From the NCBI GenBank assembly GCA_031362405.1, contig JANLSO010000096.1:1-13884 (forward strand): DNA of 13,884 bases. The letters run 5' to 3'. The notes beneath the pieces were generated by a model. It ran no database searches, was not told the origin of the DNA, and worked only from the letters and a program-made list of their open reading frames with translations. Each line of letters opens with the position of its first letter. Position 1 is the stretch's first letter. This document shows, one piece after another, positions 7,072-13,835 of the stretch. Position numbers and translations under genes: made by a program. The DNA comes from JANLSO01 sp031362405. GTDB taxonomy: Bacteria > Actinomycetota > Thermoleophilia > Miltoncostaeales > Miltoncostaeaceae.

Positions 7072-8352
7072 ATGTCCCAGATCGCCCGCATCCGCGCCCG
7101 TCAGATCCTCGACTCTCGTGGCCAGCCCACGGTCGAGGTCGAGATTGCCCTCGCGAGCGGCGCCGTTGGCCGAGCGGCGGTGCCCTCGGGCGCCAGCACC
7201 GGTGCCTTCGAGGCGGTGGAGCTACGCGACGGCGATGCGCGTGCCTATGGCGGTAAGGGCGTGATGAAGGCGGTCGCGAATGTCGAGGACGAGCTCGCGG
7301 GCGTCCTTATCGGCCTCGAGGCCGACAATCAGGCCGTCGTCGACCGGACGATGATCGAGCTCGACGGGTCGCCCAACAAGGGGCGTCTCGGGGCAAACGC
7401 GATCCTCGGGTGCTCCATGGCCGTCGCCCAGGCTGCGTCGACCGAGGCCGGGTTGCCCCTCTTTCGGTACCTCGGTGGGGCCCGCGCCAACCGGCTGCCC
7501 GTGCCGATGATGAACATTCTCAACGGCGGCGCACATGCCGACAACTCGATCGACATGCAGGAGTTCATGGTCGCGCCGATCGGCGCCCGCAACTTCTCGG
7601 AGGCCGTGAGAATGGGCGCCGAGGTCTACGCGTCACTGAAGCGCGTGCTGCGCGAGCGCGGCCTTGCGACCGGAGTCGGCGACGAGGGGGGCTTTGCGCC
7701 GAACCTCGAGAGCAACCAGCAGGCCCTCGAGGTGATCGCCGAGGCGGTGGCCGCCGCCGGCCTCACCCTCGGCGACCAGATTGCCCTGGCTCTCGACCCC
7801 GCATCGACCGAGTTCTACCGCGACGGCGCCTACCACCTCGCTGGCGAAGGCCGCACGCTGACCTCGGCCGAGATGGTCGACTACTGGATCGATCTGTGCG
7901 AGCGGTACCCGATCATCTCAATCGAAGATGGAATGTCCGAAGACGACTGGGAGGGGTGGCAACTGCTCACCGAGCGTCTCGGTAGCCGGGTTCAGCTCGT
8001 CGGCGACGACCTGTTCGTCACGAACGTGAACCGCCTGAAAATGGGTATCGAGCGCAAGGCCGGTAACGCGATCCTCATCAAGCTGAACCAGATCGGCACG
8101 CTGTCGGAGACCCTGGCCGCGATGGACATGGCCTCCCGTGCGGGCTTTGCGTGCATGGTGTCGCATCGCTCGGGCGAGACCGAAGACACGTTCATCGCCG
8201 ACTTGGCGGTGGCGACCGGGGCGGGGCAGATCAAGACCGGCGCCCCGTCGCGCAGCGAGCGCGTCGCCAAGTACAACCAGCTCATCCGCATCGAGGAGCT
8301 CCTCGGACCGGCGGCCTCCTATCCGGGCGCATCAGCATTTCGGGTGGCCTGA
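7072..8352 (+). CDS. eno: enolase (phosphopyruvate hydratase)
   Basis: Enolase interconverts 2-phosphoglycerate and phosphoenolpyruvate in glycolysis. It is cytoplasmic and needs magnesium. The N-terminus IARIRARQILDSRGQPTVEVE is diagnostic. The GDEGGFAPNL motif gives the catalytic Glu205. The metal ligands are visible as Asp242 (ALDPAS), Glu285 (SIEDGM) and Asp312 (GDDLF). The catalytic lysine is Lys337 in the family signature LIKLNQIGTLSET, and the SHRSGETED loop follows. ATG 7072 gives 426 residues, the usual length, and has AAGGGAG at 7062-7068, an unusually short three bases before it. The TTG at 7048 would add eight residues not found in the family. All active-site residues are present, so it should be functional. 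The downstream genes (FtsB-like, DUF501) follow in the same direction, as is usual in actinobacteria. Confidence 0.98.
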   Translation: MSQIARIRARQILDSRGQPTVEVEIALASGAVGRAAVPSGASTGAFEAVELRDGDARAYGGKGVMKAVANVEDELAGVLIGLEADNQAVVDRTMIELDGSPNKGRLGANAILGCSMAVAQAASTEAGLPLFRYLGGARANRLPVPMMNILNGGAHADNSIDMQEFMVAPIGARNFSEAVRMGAEVYASLKRVLRERGLATGVGDEGGFAPNLESNQQALEVIAEAVAAAGLTLGDQIALALDPASTEFYRDGAYHLAGEGRTLTSAEMVDYWIDLCERYPIISIEDGMSEDDWEGWQLLTERLGSRVQLVGDDLFVTNVNRLKMGIERKAGNAILIKLNQIGTLSETLAAMDMASRAGFACMVSHRSGETEDTFIADLAVATGAGQIKTGAPSRSERVAKYNQLIRIEELLGPAASYPGASAFRVA

Positions 8353-8419
8353 AGGCAGGATCCTCGTTGCCGACCGCCAACCCGGTAGGGGTGGGGGCCC
8401 GCTGGGGGCCGTCCGTCTC

Positions 8420-8754
8420 ATGGGAGCCTTGTCTCGCCGTCGCCCCGAAACATCGTCGTCGCGGGACTTCTCTCGGCGATCGCGCTCGCCTACGTGGCAC
8501 CGATCAACGGGTACCTGCATCAGCGGGGCGAACTCGACGGTCAGCGCACGACACTCGCGGGTCTCAAAAAGCAGCAGGCCGACTTGACGCGTCAGCTCGA
8601 TGCGCTTTCCCAGCCGGACGTCCTCGAGGCGCGCGCCCGGGCCCTCGGCATGATCAAGCCGGGCGAGAAGCCCTTCATCGTCTCGGATATCGATCCGTCG
8701 CCGCCGCCGCCGCGCCGCAGTGACCCCGGCCTTTTCGACTGGCTCTTCGGTTAA
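8420..8754 (+). CDS. FtsB/DivIC-like septum formation initiator, apparent -1 base frameshift
   Basis: FtsB/DivIC proteins are small bitopic membrane proteins of the divisome core. The uninterrupted frame from GTG 8494 encodes a coiled coil (GELDGQRTTLAGLKKQQADL) and the family ending (DVLEARARALGMIKPGEKPF), but lacks the membrane helix. That helix is present directly upstream in the same frame (IVVAGLLSAIALAYVAPING) but has no start codon after the TAG at 8386. ATG 8420 lies in another frame and reads MGALSRRRP. One extra C in the CCCC run at 8443-8446 would join them into MGALSRRRPRNIVVAGLL, a standard short basic N-terminus plus one helix. The gene is therefore probably whole in the organism with a missing base in this sequence, or else genuinely frameshifted. 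The C-terminus overlaps the DUF501 start. The tail has a proline run (SPPPPRRSD) before a final aromatic FDWLFG. Confidence 0.8.
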
Positions 8755-9205
8755 CCCCAGCGACGTCGAAGCGGTGGCGACGCTTCTTGGCCGTGCCCCG
8801 TTCACCCGGTACACAGTGGCGGTGCGATGCCCGTTTGGTGGACCGGCGGTGCTCGAGAACGAGCCCGTTGATCTCAACGGCCGGCCGTTTCCGACGCGCT
8901 ACTGGCTGAGCTGCCGTGCTTTGTCGGTGGCCGTGAGCCGGGGCGAGTCCGTCGGCGGGGTGCGGATTCTCGAAGACGAGGCCTGCATGCGGACCGCTCT
9001 GAAGGGCGCGCATCTGCGTCATCAGAAGATCCACGCGGGCTATCGCGTGGGCGGCGGCGGCGACCCGAACCGCGTGAAGTGTCTGCACGCTCATCTTGCC
9101 TTTGGCCTGGCCGAGGGCGGCAGCCCGGTGTCACGGTGGATCTCCGAGCGCTTCGACGCCGTGTGGCCGGAGACCTGTTGCCTGGCCGGGCGCAAGGCGC
9201 CGTGA
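8720..9205 (+). CDS. DUF501 family protein
   Basis: DUF501 is a conserved actinobacterial family of unknown function that usually sits between the FtsB-like gene and a Ppx/GppA phosphatase. Family landmarks are the RCPFGGP motif (36-42), PFPTRYWLSC (56-65), HLRHQKIHAGY (98-108) and DPNRVKCLHAHLAFGLA (115-131). The conserved Cys and His residues (Cys37, Cys65, Cys121, His123, His125) suggest a possible metal site, which is an inference. The length of 161 residues is normal. The GTG at 8720 lies inside the FtsB-like gene (35-base overlap). No later start keeps the conserved beginning better, although the first dozen residues are not conserved-looking. The stop overlaps the next gene's GTG by two bases (GTGA), so these genes are probably translated as an operon. 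Confidence 0.9.
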   Translation: MTPAFSTGSSVNPSDVEAVATLLGRAPFTRYTVAVRCPFGGPAVLENEPVDLNGRPFPTRYWLSCRALSVAVSRGESVGGVRILEDEACMRTALKGAHLRHQKIHAGYRVGGGGDPNRVKCLHAHLAFGLAEGGSPVSRWISERFDAVWPETCCLAGRKAP

Positions 9206-9462
9206 CCGACGACGACCGACCCGAGATCGACGAGGAGCGCTGGGCACGGGCCGCCGCGATCCGCGCCTCGCGTCCTTCTCACGCGCGAAAGCCCGGCCCG
9301 CGAAAGATCACGCGTGCCCTGGCCCTTGCCGGAATGGCGCTGACGCTGCTTCTGGGTGTGCTGGTGGGTTATGCGGCCCGCGGCAGCGACCCGCCGGCGC
9401 AGCTGAGCACCGTTGACCGGGATCTCCCCGTCGTCACCGTAACGGTTCCCGCCCCGCGCTAG
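9202..9462 (+). CDS. small single-pass membrane protein, function unknown
   Basis: The 86-residue protein starts at GTG 9202 in a GTGA overlap with the DUF501 stop, a strong sign of coupled translation. It has an acidic start (TDDDRPEIDEERWARA), a basic stretch (RPSHARKPGPRKITR), one transmembrane segment (ALALAGMALTLLLGVLVGYAA, about 47-67) and a short outside tail ending VVTVTVPAPR. By the positive-inside rule the N-terminus is cytoplasmic. I recognise no family. It stands where many actinobacteria have the Ppx/GppA exopolyphosphatase gene, and it ends the operon. Earlier starts in the same frame (from 9079) overlap DUF501 and are rejected. Confidence 0.75.
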   Translation: MTDDDRPEIDEERWARAAAIRASRPSHARKPGPRKITRALALAGMALTLLLGVLVGYAARGSDPPAQLSTVDRDLPVVTVTVPAPR

Positions 9463-9502
9463 TCGCCGTGTTTTGCGTCCCGGGCACCGGGGTCAGCCGC
9501 GG

Positions 9503-10501
9503 TCAGTCGCCCGGGGCGGGGGCGGTCCAGATCGCGAGCAGGGCCGGGGCGTTGGTCGCGCCACGGTCGACGAGGGCGTGGATTTCCGGCAGTGCCTCGC
9601 GGCGTAGATAGACGTGTCGCTGGCCGACGCTCGGCTTTTCGCCGAGTATTCCGGCGCGTAGGAGCGCCTCACTGACCTCGAGGGCCTCGCGGCGTTGGTC
9701 GGCAGGGGCGCCGCGGTACATGTGGTCGAAGGCGGTGTGGTACCCGGCACCGACTTTGCCCATGCGCAGCAGCCGTTGGACGACCTTGCGCGCGTGGCGT
9801 CGCCGCGGGCAGAGGTCGTCGTCGATGGCGAGGCTGGGCTCGGCATCGTCCTCGGGCGGCGAACCACGCAGGCCCCATTCACGGAGGCGGTCGGCGAGCT
9901 CGGGTGGGAATCTTTCGTGGGTGATCGGCTGCCCGTGGGCAGCGAGCTCGAGGGCTACCGACGCCGGGTGCGCATCGAGTTCCCATGCCAGACCGACTAG
10001 CCCCCCCGTGATCTGTCGACGGGTCGGCTCCAGCGGAATGCGCGGGCCGCCAAGCGTCACGCCGTCCGGCATGCTCGCGACGCGAATCCGTGCGGGCTCG
10101 GGGTGGTGCTCGGCGAGCGCGAGAACGACCAGCTCATTGTCGATTCCCGGCACGACCATGCAGGCGATCCCGCCCCAGTCGTGCAGACGCACTTCATCCG
10201 GGTCGGCGGCCGCGTCGATCGCGGCGGCCATGCAGCGCACGAGAACACCGGCCGGCCCTTTCGGGGCGAAGCGACGCACCGACGCGGTGAGCACCGGCAG
10301 CGCCCACGCCGGCTCGCCGGCCCGCGTGCGGCCCGTCCAGATCCAGAGGGTGTATCCCCGGGAGTGAGTGCCTCGGGCCGCGCCTTCGAGCGTCGCCCGG
10401 ATCGCCTCATCACGGTCACCCCGCGCCCAGGCGGGCAGGGCACTCGCCACATCGAACGGCTCACGCGCGAGGTCGGCCACCGTGATATCGCGCGTCGCCA
10501 T
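9503..10501 (-). CDS. hypothetical protein with possible C-terminal winged-helix segment
   Basis: I do not recognise this 332-residue protein. It is soluble, with no signal or membrane segment, and has high-GC codon use like its neighbours. The N-terminal two thirds are mixed alpha/beta with a WGGIACMVVPGIDNELVVLAL core and an LGGPRIPLEP segment. The last 100 residues (from DDDLCPRRRHARKVVQRLL) read as helices followed by RHVYLRREALPEIHALVD, which resembles a winged-helix wing and recognition element; this is an inference only. The ATG at 10501 has GGAGG immediately before it with no spacer, and upstream extension is blocked by a TAG. GTG at 10480, 21 bases downstream, is an alternative start. 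It converges on the plus-strand operon, with the stop 40 bases from that operon's last stop. It points away from the palindrome and pseudogene on its other side. Confidence 0.75.
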   Translation of the reverse strand: MATRDITVADLAREPFDVASALPAWARGDRDEAIRATLEGAARGTHSRGYTLWIWTGRTRAGEPAWALPVLTASVRRFAPKGPAGVLVRCMAAAIDAAADPDEVRLHDWGGIACMVVPGIDNELVVLALAEHHPEPARIRVASMPDGVTLGGPRIPLEPTRRQITGGLVGLAWELDAHPASVALELAAHGQPITHERFPPELADRLREWGLRGSPPEDDAEPSLAIDDDLCPRRRHARKVVQRLLRMGKVGAGYHTAFDHMYRGAPADQRREALEVSEALLRAGILGEKPSVGQRHVYLRREALPEIHALVDRGATNAPALLAIWTAPAPGD

Positions 10502-10555
10502 CCTCCAAGGCTAGCGCGATGTGGGCAGATTCCCGGCCGCCTCGCCGATTCCTAG

Positions 10556-10596
10556 GCGACCGTATATCTGGTGTCTGGCACCAGATATACGGTCGC
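10556..10596. repeat. perfect 18-bp inverted repeat (REP-like hairpin)
   Basis: Two arms of 18 bases (10556-10573 and 10579-10596) are exact reverse complements around a five-base loop TCTGG. The left arm is GCGACCGTATATCTGGTG. The inner core GGTGTCTGGCACC resembles the short imperfect palindromes of dispersed REP elements mobilised by Y1-family (RAYT) transposases in many bacteria; that link is from general knowledge, not a search. The segment is AT-richer than its surroundings and has no T tract on either side, so it is a poor intrinsic terminator. It sits between the minus-strand hypothetical gene and the pseudogene. No second copy or transposase is in the window. Confidence 0.85.
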
Positions 10597-10760
10597 ACTC
10601 ATCTCCTGCCGGAGTCCTGAGGTGTCCAGAGGGCGGAAATCGGTTGGGCGGTAAGGCGATCGCCGAAGGAGAGGGCGTAGGGCCCGGTGTACATCGGTGG
10701 CGTTGCGCAGAACGATTCGATACGCGTAGTCGTTGAACCACGTGGCGCGGCGCCCGACCG
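10597..10760 (-). other. unassigned minus-strand reading frame, possible gene remnant
   Basis: Upstream of the PASTA-redoxin pseudogene the minus strand carries an open frame reading VGRRATWFNDYAYRIVLRNA and then TDVHRALRPLLRRSP, with mostly G/C third positions in its first half and looser ones later. It runs into the palindrome, where it stops. I recognise no family. It may be the 3' remnant of a lost gene or a chance frame. Nothing else supportable is seen between 10502 and 10732. Confidence 0.2.
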
Positions 10761-11944
10761 ACCTGGCCAAGGCCTCGGGGTACCCGCCTGCGCAGGCGAT
10801 CGCTGGAGTTCTCTTGGTCCTGGTGCTCGCCGCTCCGCGCGGGAAGGACGCCCCGGCGAGCCCTCCGGCGCAGGACATCGTGGTGCCCGACCTCACCGGG
10901 CTGGAGATCGACATCGCCCGAGCCGCGTCCGGGCGGCGGGGGTCGAGATCGGGTTGGTGACGGCCCGGCCCGACGCCGCGCCGGTGGCGTCGGTTCTTTC
11001 GCAGACCCCCGGGCCGGGAGAAAGCCTTGCGCGTGACCGCTACGTGACCGTCGAGATTGCGAGCCCTCGAGGGCGTCGGTCTCCTGCGCCCACTGACTCT
11101 CAGAACCTACGGATTCACCGGAGGCCCGGTCTCCCTGCGAAACCTCGGTGGGCAGGTAACTGTGCTGGTCTTTTCGGCGAGCTGGTGCGAGCCGAGCCGA
11201 AGCCTGAACCTGGCGGCGAGGCGATCGCCCGCTCTCTCGGGGAGTGACTGACGTCATCTACGTCGCTTTCCGCGACAGACCACGTCGTCTCAAGTCGACG
11301 AACGGTCGGCTGGCTGCGGATCCGACGGCAGCGTCGCTTGGCGATTGGGTATTCGGGCGGCGCCTGAAGTCGTCGTTGTCGATCGTGAAGGCCGTATCGC
11401 TGCTCGGTTCCGGGGAGTGCCGAAGAACGTCGAGGCCACTTTCGGCAATCTCCTGGCCGCCTTCAGCGCGGAGCCAGATCCTGCACGATCTTCGGACGAG
11501 CGAGTCGACTTCGACAGCGTCTTCATCGACAGCGATCCCATTTCCCGTAACGATGTGCCGCCTGCCGCTGCGGGGGGGTGCGGATGCCTGATCGATCCTG
11601 ACGACGTGCGTCGAGTGCCCCTGGGGACCTCCCGGCTCTACGTCTCCCGCGGGCCGTTCGAGGCCCTCGTCCAATGGCGAATAGGTGCGCGAGGGTGGAT
11701 CGGTTCGGCATGCACGGGGTTTGGTGCTCTGCCTGCGCAGGATCGCCTCCGTGGGTACCTTCCGCTGCAACGAGAGTCGGGAATCGCCGTTCTGATCGTT
11801 GAACGGGGCTACACCGACGCTCTGATCGGCGATCGCTGGGTCGCTGTCCGAAAGGACGGCTTGCTCATCTTCGATCCCCGAAAGGACGGAGGTCTGACCA
11901 CGCTCCGCGGACCACGCGGCACCCGTGAGGTTCGCTCCTTCTAA
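10733..11944 (+). pseudogene. PASTA-domain plus TlpA-like redoxin protein, multiply frameshifted
   Basis: Pieces of one protein appear in order but in different frames. The first (TTG 10733 or GTG 10742) has a cytoplasmic start, a membrane helix (AIAGVLLVLVLAA) and the beginning of a PASTA domain (VVPDLTGLEIDIARA). About base 10930 the frame shifts and PASTA continues (AAGVEIGLVTARPDAAPVAS, then VLSQTPGPGESL). After about 11060 another frame gives a redoxin start (GGPVSLRNLGGQVTVLVFSASWCEPSR). A third gives EAIARSLGE, a fourth VTDVIYVAFRDRP to ADPTAASLGDW, and from about 11345 the last gives GIRAAPEVVVVDREGRIAAR. TlpA-like redoxins normally have CxxC; here WCEPS keeps only the first cysteine. 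At least four shifts in under 500 bases, with relaxed codon use, argue for real decay; the 3.2-kb mfd frame has none. The ancestral protein would be membrane-anchored with outside PASTA and thioredoxin-fold domains. Confidence 0.75.
11345..11944 (+). CDS. open C-terminal piece of the redoxin pseudogene
   Basis: This is the longest intact stretch of the broken gene (199 codons from TTG 11345). It opens with the end of the redoxin fold (GIRAAPEVVVVDREGRIAAR) and continues into about 150 residues not recognised as a known family. That part has a GGCGC motif and a beta-rich ending (SGIAVLIVERGYTDALIGDR, then FDPRKDGGLTTLRGPRGTRE). It could be an extracellular beta domain of the ancestral protein. 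There is no ribosome site at the TTG, so independent translation is doubtful. Its TAA overlaps the stop of the convergent flhB-like gene. I list it because it is the only part of the locus still readable without correction. Confidence 0.35.
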   Translation: MGIRAAPEVVVVDREGRIAARFRGVPKNVEATFGNLLAAFSAEPDPARSSDERVDFDSVFIDSDPISRNDVPPAAAGGCGCLIDPDDVRRVPLGTSRLYVSRGPFEALVQWRIGARGWIGSACTGFGALPAQDRLRGYLPLQRESGIAVLIVERGYTDALIGDRWVAVRKDGLLIFDPRKDGGLTTLRGPRGTREVRSF

Positions 11945-12219
11945 CTCCGGTCGCGATAGTTCATCTCCGCCCGATACGCCCAGGCGAAGACCTCGGCGAT
12001 GATCGCGTAGAGCTCTGGTGGGACCGTCTGCCAGAGGTCCAGCCCGGCCAGGGCGGCGGCGAGATCCGGGTCTTCCCGGATCGGAACCCCGTTCTCCAGG
12101 GCCGCTTCGAGGATCTTCTCGGCAACGCTTCCGGTACCCGTCGCGGTGATCCTCGGGGCGTGATCGGCCTCGGCGTCGTAGTGAAGGGCGACGGCCTTCT
12201 TCTTGGTCTCCGGGGTCAT
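11941..12219 (-). CDS. stand-alone FlhB C-terminal-domain protein (FlhB/YscU family)
   Basis: The 92 residues match the cytoplasmic C-terminal domain of the flagellar export switch FlhB: AVALHYDAEADHAPRITATG (9-28), SVAEKILEAALENGVPIRED (31-50), LAAALAGLDLWQTVPPELYA, then an IIAEVFAWAYR helix. The four membrane helices and the NPTH self-cleavage motif are absent; where NPTH would stand the protein begins MTPETKKKA. Similar one-domain proteins are known beside flagellar genes in other bacteria and are thought to act with or replace the cleaved FlhB tail in substrate switching. Its ATG overlaps the stop of the FliK-like gene (ATGA), so translation is coupled, which matches the functional partnership of FliK and FlhB in the rod/hook-to-filament switch. 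Its stop overlaps that of the convergent pseudogene by two bases. Confidence 0.9.
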   Translation of the reverse strand: MTPETKKKAVALHYDAEADHAPRITATGTGSVAEKILEAALENGVPIREDPDLAAALAGLDLWQTVPPELYAIIAEVFAWAYRAEMNYRDRS

Positions 12220-13709
12220 GCCTGGAGGTCCAAGGCTGACGACGGGGGAGGGGGAATCAGCCTCGGCGCGGCCTCGCGCAGGCGTTCCAGGCCGACGCGA
12301 ACCGCCCCCGGGTGGGCGCGCTCCAGCGCCTCCTCCAGCTCGCCCATCTGGGTCTTCAGGAAGGCCCTGGCGTCGGTCGACTGGGCCCGCACCGTGGCAT
12401 CGACTCCACCCGGCCCGATGGTGGCCTCGATCATCAGTGAGCCGAGGGAGGTCATGTGCAACAGGAAGGCCAGCTTGCGCGGGCCCTTCTTTCCGTCGTC
12501 GCCCTCGCCGTGCCCGTCGGGGTTGATCCGCACCTCGGCGGTCTGACCGCCCGGAAGTGGGATCTGCAGGTAGGCACCCATGTTCGACGGATCGGTCTGA
12601 ATCGTGAGCGCCGGTGGCGCCAGGCTCTGGGCGGCCAGGGCGTCTGCGGTGCGAAGCGCCGCGGTCGTAACCTGGGGAGAGGCATCCTCAGCGGCGGCCA
12701 GGGCGACCAGCAGCGTCCGCAGCGACGCTTCTTCGGTGTGCTGGCCCCCGGCCGCCAGCTTGCGTTCGAGGCCGTGGCCCATGTCCGCAATCGCTTTGCG
12801 CAGGGCGCCCGGATCGGCGTCGACTGCCAGACCGGCGATGCGGGCGGTCAACATGCGAATGGCATCGAGCAGCGCGGGTGCGGAGGTCGGCGCAGGCGCG
12901 GGGACTGTTCCCGCACCCATGGGCGCGGGGGAGGAATACGGTAGCCCGTCGACCTCCGAGGGCACGGCGACGGGCGTCGCGACGACCACCGGTGCCGGGG
13001 CGATGGTCCCGCTGGGCAGCGCCGCGGGCGCGCCGGTCGGCAGCGGTAGCGGAGTGACCTTCGGATCGGTCGTGATCACGGTGGGGCGGGGGGCCATCGC
13101 ATCGAGCAGCGTGGCAAGGGCTCGGCCGAGCGGCAGGCCCTCGGTGAGCTGAGCAAAGCCGGCGACGGCCGCCGGTGTCGTCGGCAGGCCGGCGGCGGCA
13201 AGGCGAGTGAACGCCACGGCCTGGGCGGGCGTCTGGACTCCCGCGGCGATCGCCGCGCGGGCGAGCACGGTCTCGGGTGCCTCGGCGGCCGCGGTGGCCC
13301 CACCAGTGGGAAGTTGCGCCGCGACCGTGATCTCGGCCCCCTCCAGAGCCGCTGCAAGAACCTGAGCGACCCCCAATGGCAGCTTCATGCCCGGTGAGGC
13401 CATCGTTATCTCGGGCGCGGCTTCGGCGGCCGTTGGTACGACGCGCAACGTCACGTGTTTTCCGGCCGCCTCGGTGACCTCGAGCTGCACGGTTTGCCCG
13501 ACGGTGAGGGCCAGCTCGGTCTGCGCGAGCACCCGCCCGCCCGCAATCGCAAGCTCGATTCGGCCGCCCTCGGTCGCGATGACGCGAGCCGCGAGGACCT
13601 GCCCCTCGGTCACCGCGATGACCGGGCGAGGGGCAACCGCCTCGTCGCCGGCGACCCCGGCGGGGCGGCTCGCGGCAGCAGAAAGCGCGGGTCCAGAGAC
13701 GGTACTCAC
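12216..13709 (-). CDS. flagellar hook-length control protein FliK-like
   Basis: FliK is a secreted molecular ruler that measures hook length and triggers the FlhB export switch. This 497-residue protein has a small beta domain at about 30-90 (VTEGQVLAARVIATEGGRIE). A long Ala/Pro/Thr-rich low-complexity middle follows (about 110-290, with PLPLPTGAPAALPSGTIAPA), as expected of a ruler region. A C-terminal Flg_hook-type domain lies at about 370-465 (YLQIPLPGGQTAEVRINPDG, then LAFLLHMTSLGSLMIEATI, DARAFLKTQMGELEEAL). The GTG at 13709 is the first start in frame; no clear ribosome site precedes it, so it may start slightly further in. The stop is shared with the ATG of the FlhB-like gene. It is divergent from the rod/hook gene at the right edge. 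The low-complexity middle makes sequence assignment weaker than gene context does. Confidence 0.8.
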   Translation of the reverse strand: MSTVSGPALSAAASRPAGVAGDEAVAPRPVIAVTEGQVLAARVIATEGGRIELAIAGGRVLAQTELALTVGQTVQLEVTEAAGKHVTLRVVPTAAEAAPEITMASPGMKLPLGVAQVLAAALEGAEITVAAQLPTGGATAAAEAPETVLARAAIAAGVQTPAQAVAFTRLAAAGLPTTPAAVAGFAQLTEGLPLGRALATLLDAMAPRPTVITTDPKVTPLPLPTGAPAALPSGTIAPAPVVVATPVAVPSEVDGLPYSSPAPMGAGTVPAPAPTSAPALLDAIRMLTARIAGLAVDADPGALRKAIADMGHGLERKLAAGGQHTEEASLRTLLVALAAAEDASPQVTTAALRTADALAAQSLAPPALTIQTDPSNMGAYLQIPLPGGQTAEVRINPDGHGEGDDGKKGPRKLAFLLHMTSLGSLMIEATIGPGGVDATVRAQSTDARAFLKTQMGELEEALERAHPGAVRVGLERLREAAPRLIPPPPSSALDLQA

Positions 13710-13767
13710 AGGGGATATGTCGACCGGATGCCGCCCCCGCTGAAGGCACGGGCGTCGGACCGGGTCG

Positions 13768-13794
13768 TCAAGTAGTTGGCGAGGTGTGCCGATA
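13768..13794 (+). promoter_or_regulatory. candidate sigma-28 (FliA/sigma-D/WhiG-type) flagellar promoter
   Basis: GCCGATA at 13788-13794 matches the -10 consensus of motility sigma factors (GCCGATAA/T). TCAAG at 13768 lies 16 bases upstream and resembles the -35 TAAAG, with the usual 14-16 base spacing. It lies in the intergenic gap, 41 bases before the flagellar gene start at 13836. The -35 has one mismatch in TAAA. The direction and gene context both support the call. Confidence 0.65.
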
Positions 13795-13835
13795 GGGGCC
13801 TCGAACGGACTCCCCCATCAAGGATGGATGGATAA

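Noticed and set aside
7410..7985. Second plus-strand open frame inside eno
   Set aside because: It gives an Arg-rich low-complexity peptide in a wrong frame of an intact enolase.
9479..9515. CCCGGGC/GCCCGGG inverted repeat with inner GGTCAG direct repeats between convergent genes, as a bidirectional terminator
   Set aside because: The arms are only 7 bases with a 23-base loop, no T tract follows on either strand, and it overlaps the end of the minus-strand gene.
12688..13749. 353-codon minus-strand frame overlapping fliK
   Set aside because: It is a shadow rich in Arg/Gly/Pro. The 12216-13709 frame has the FliK domain layout and couples to the FlhB-like gene.
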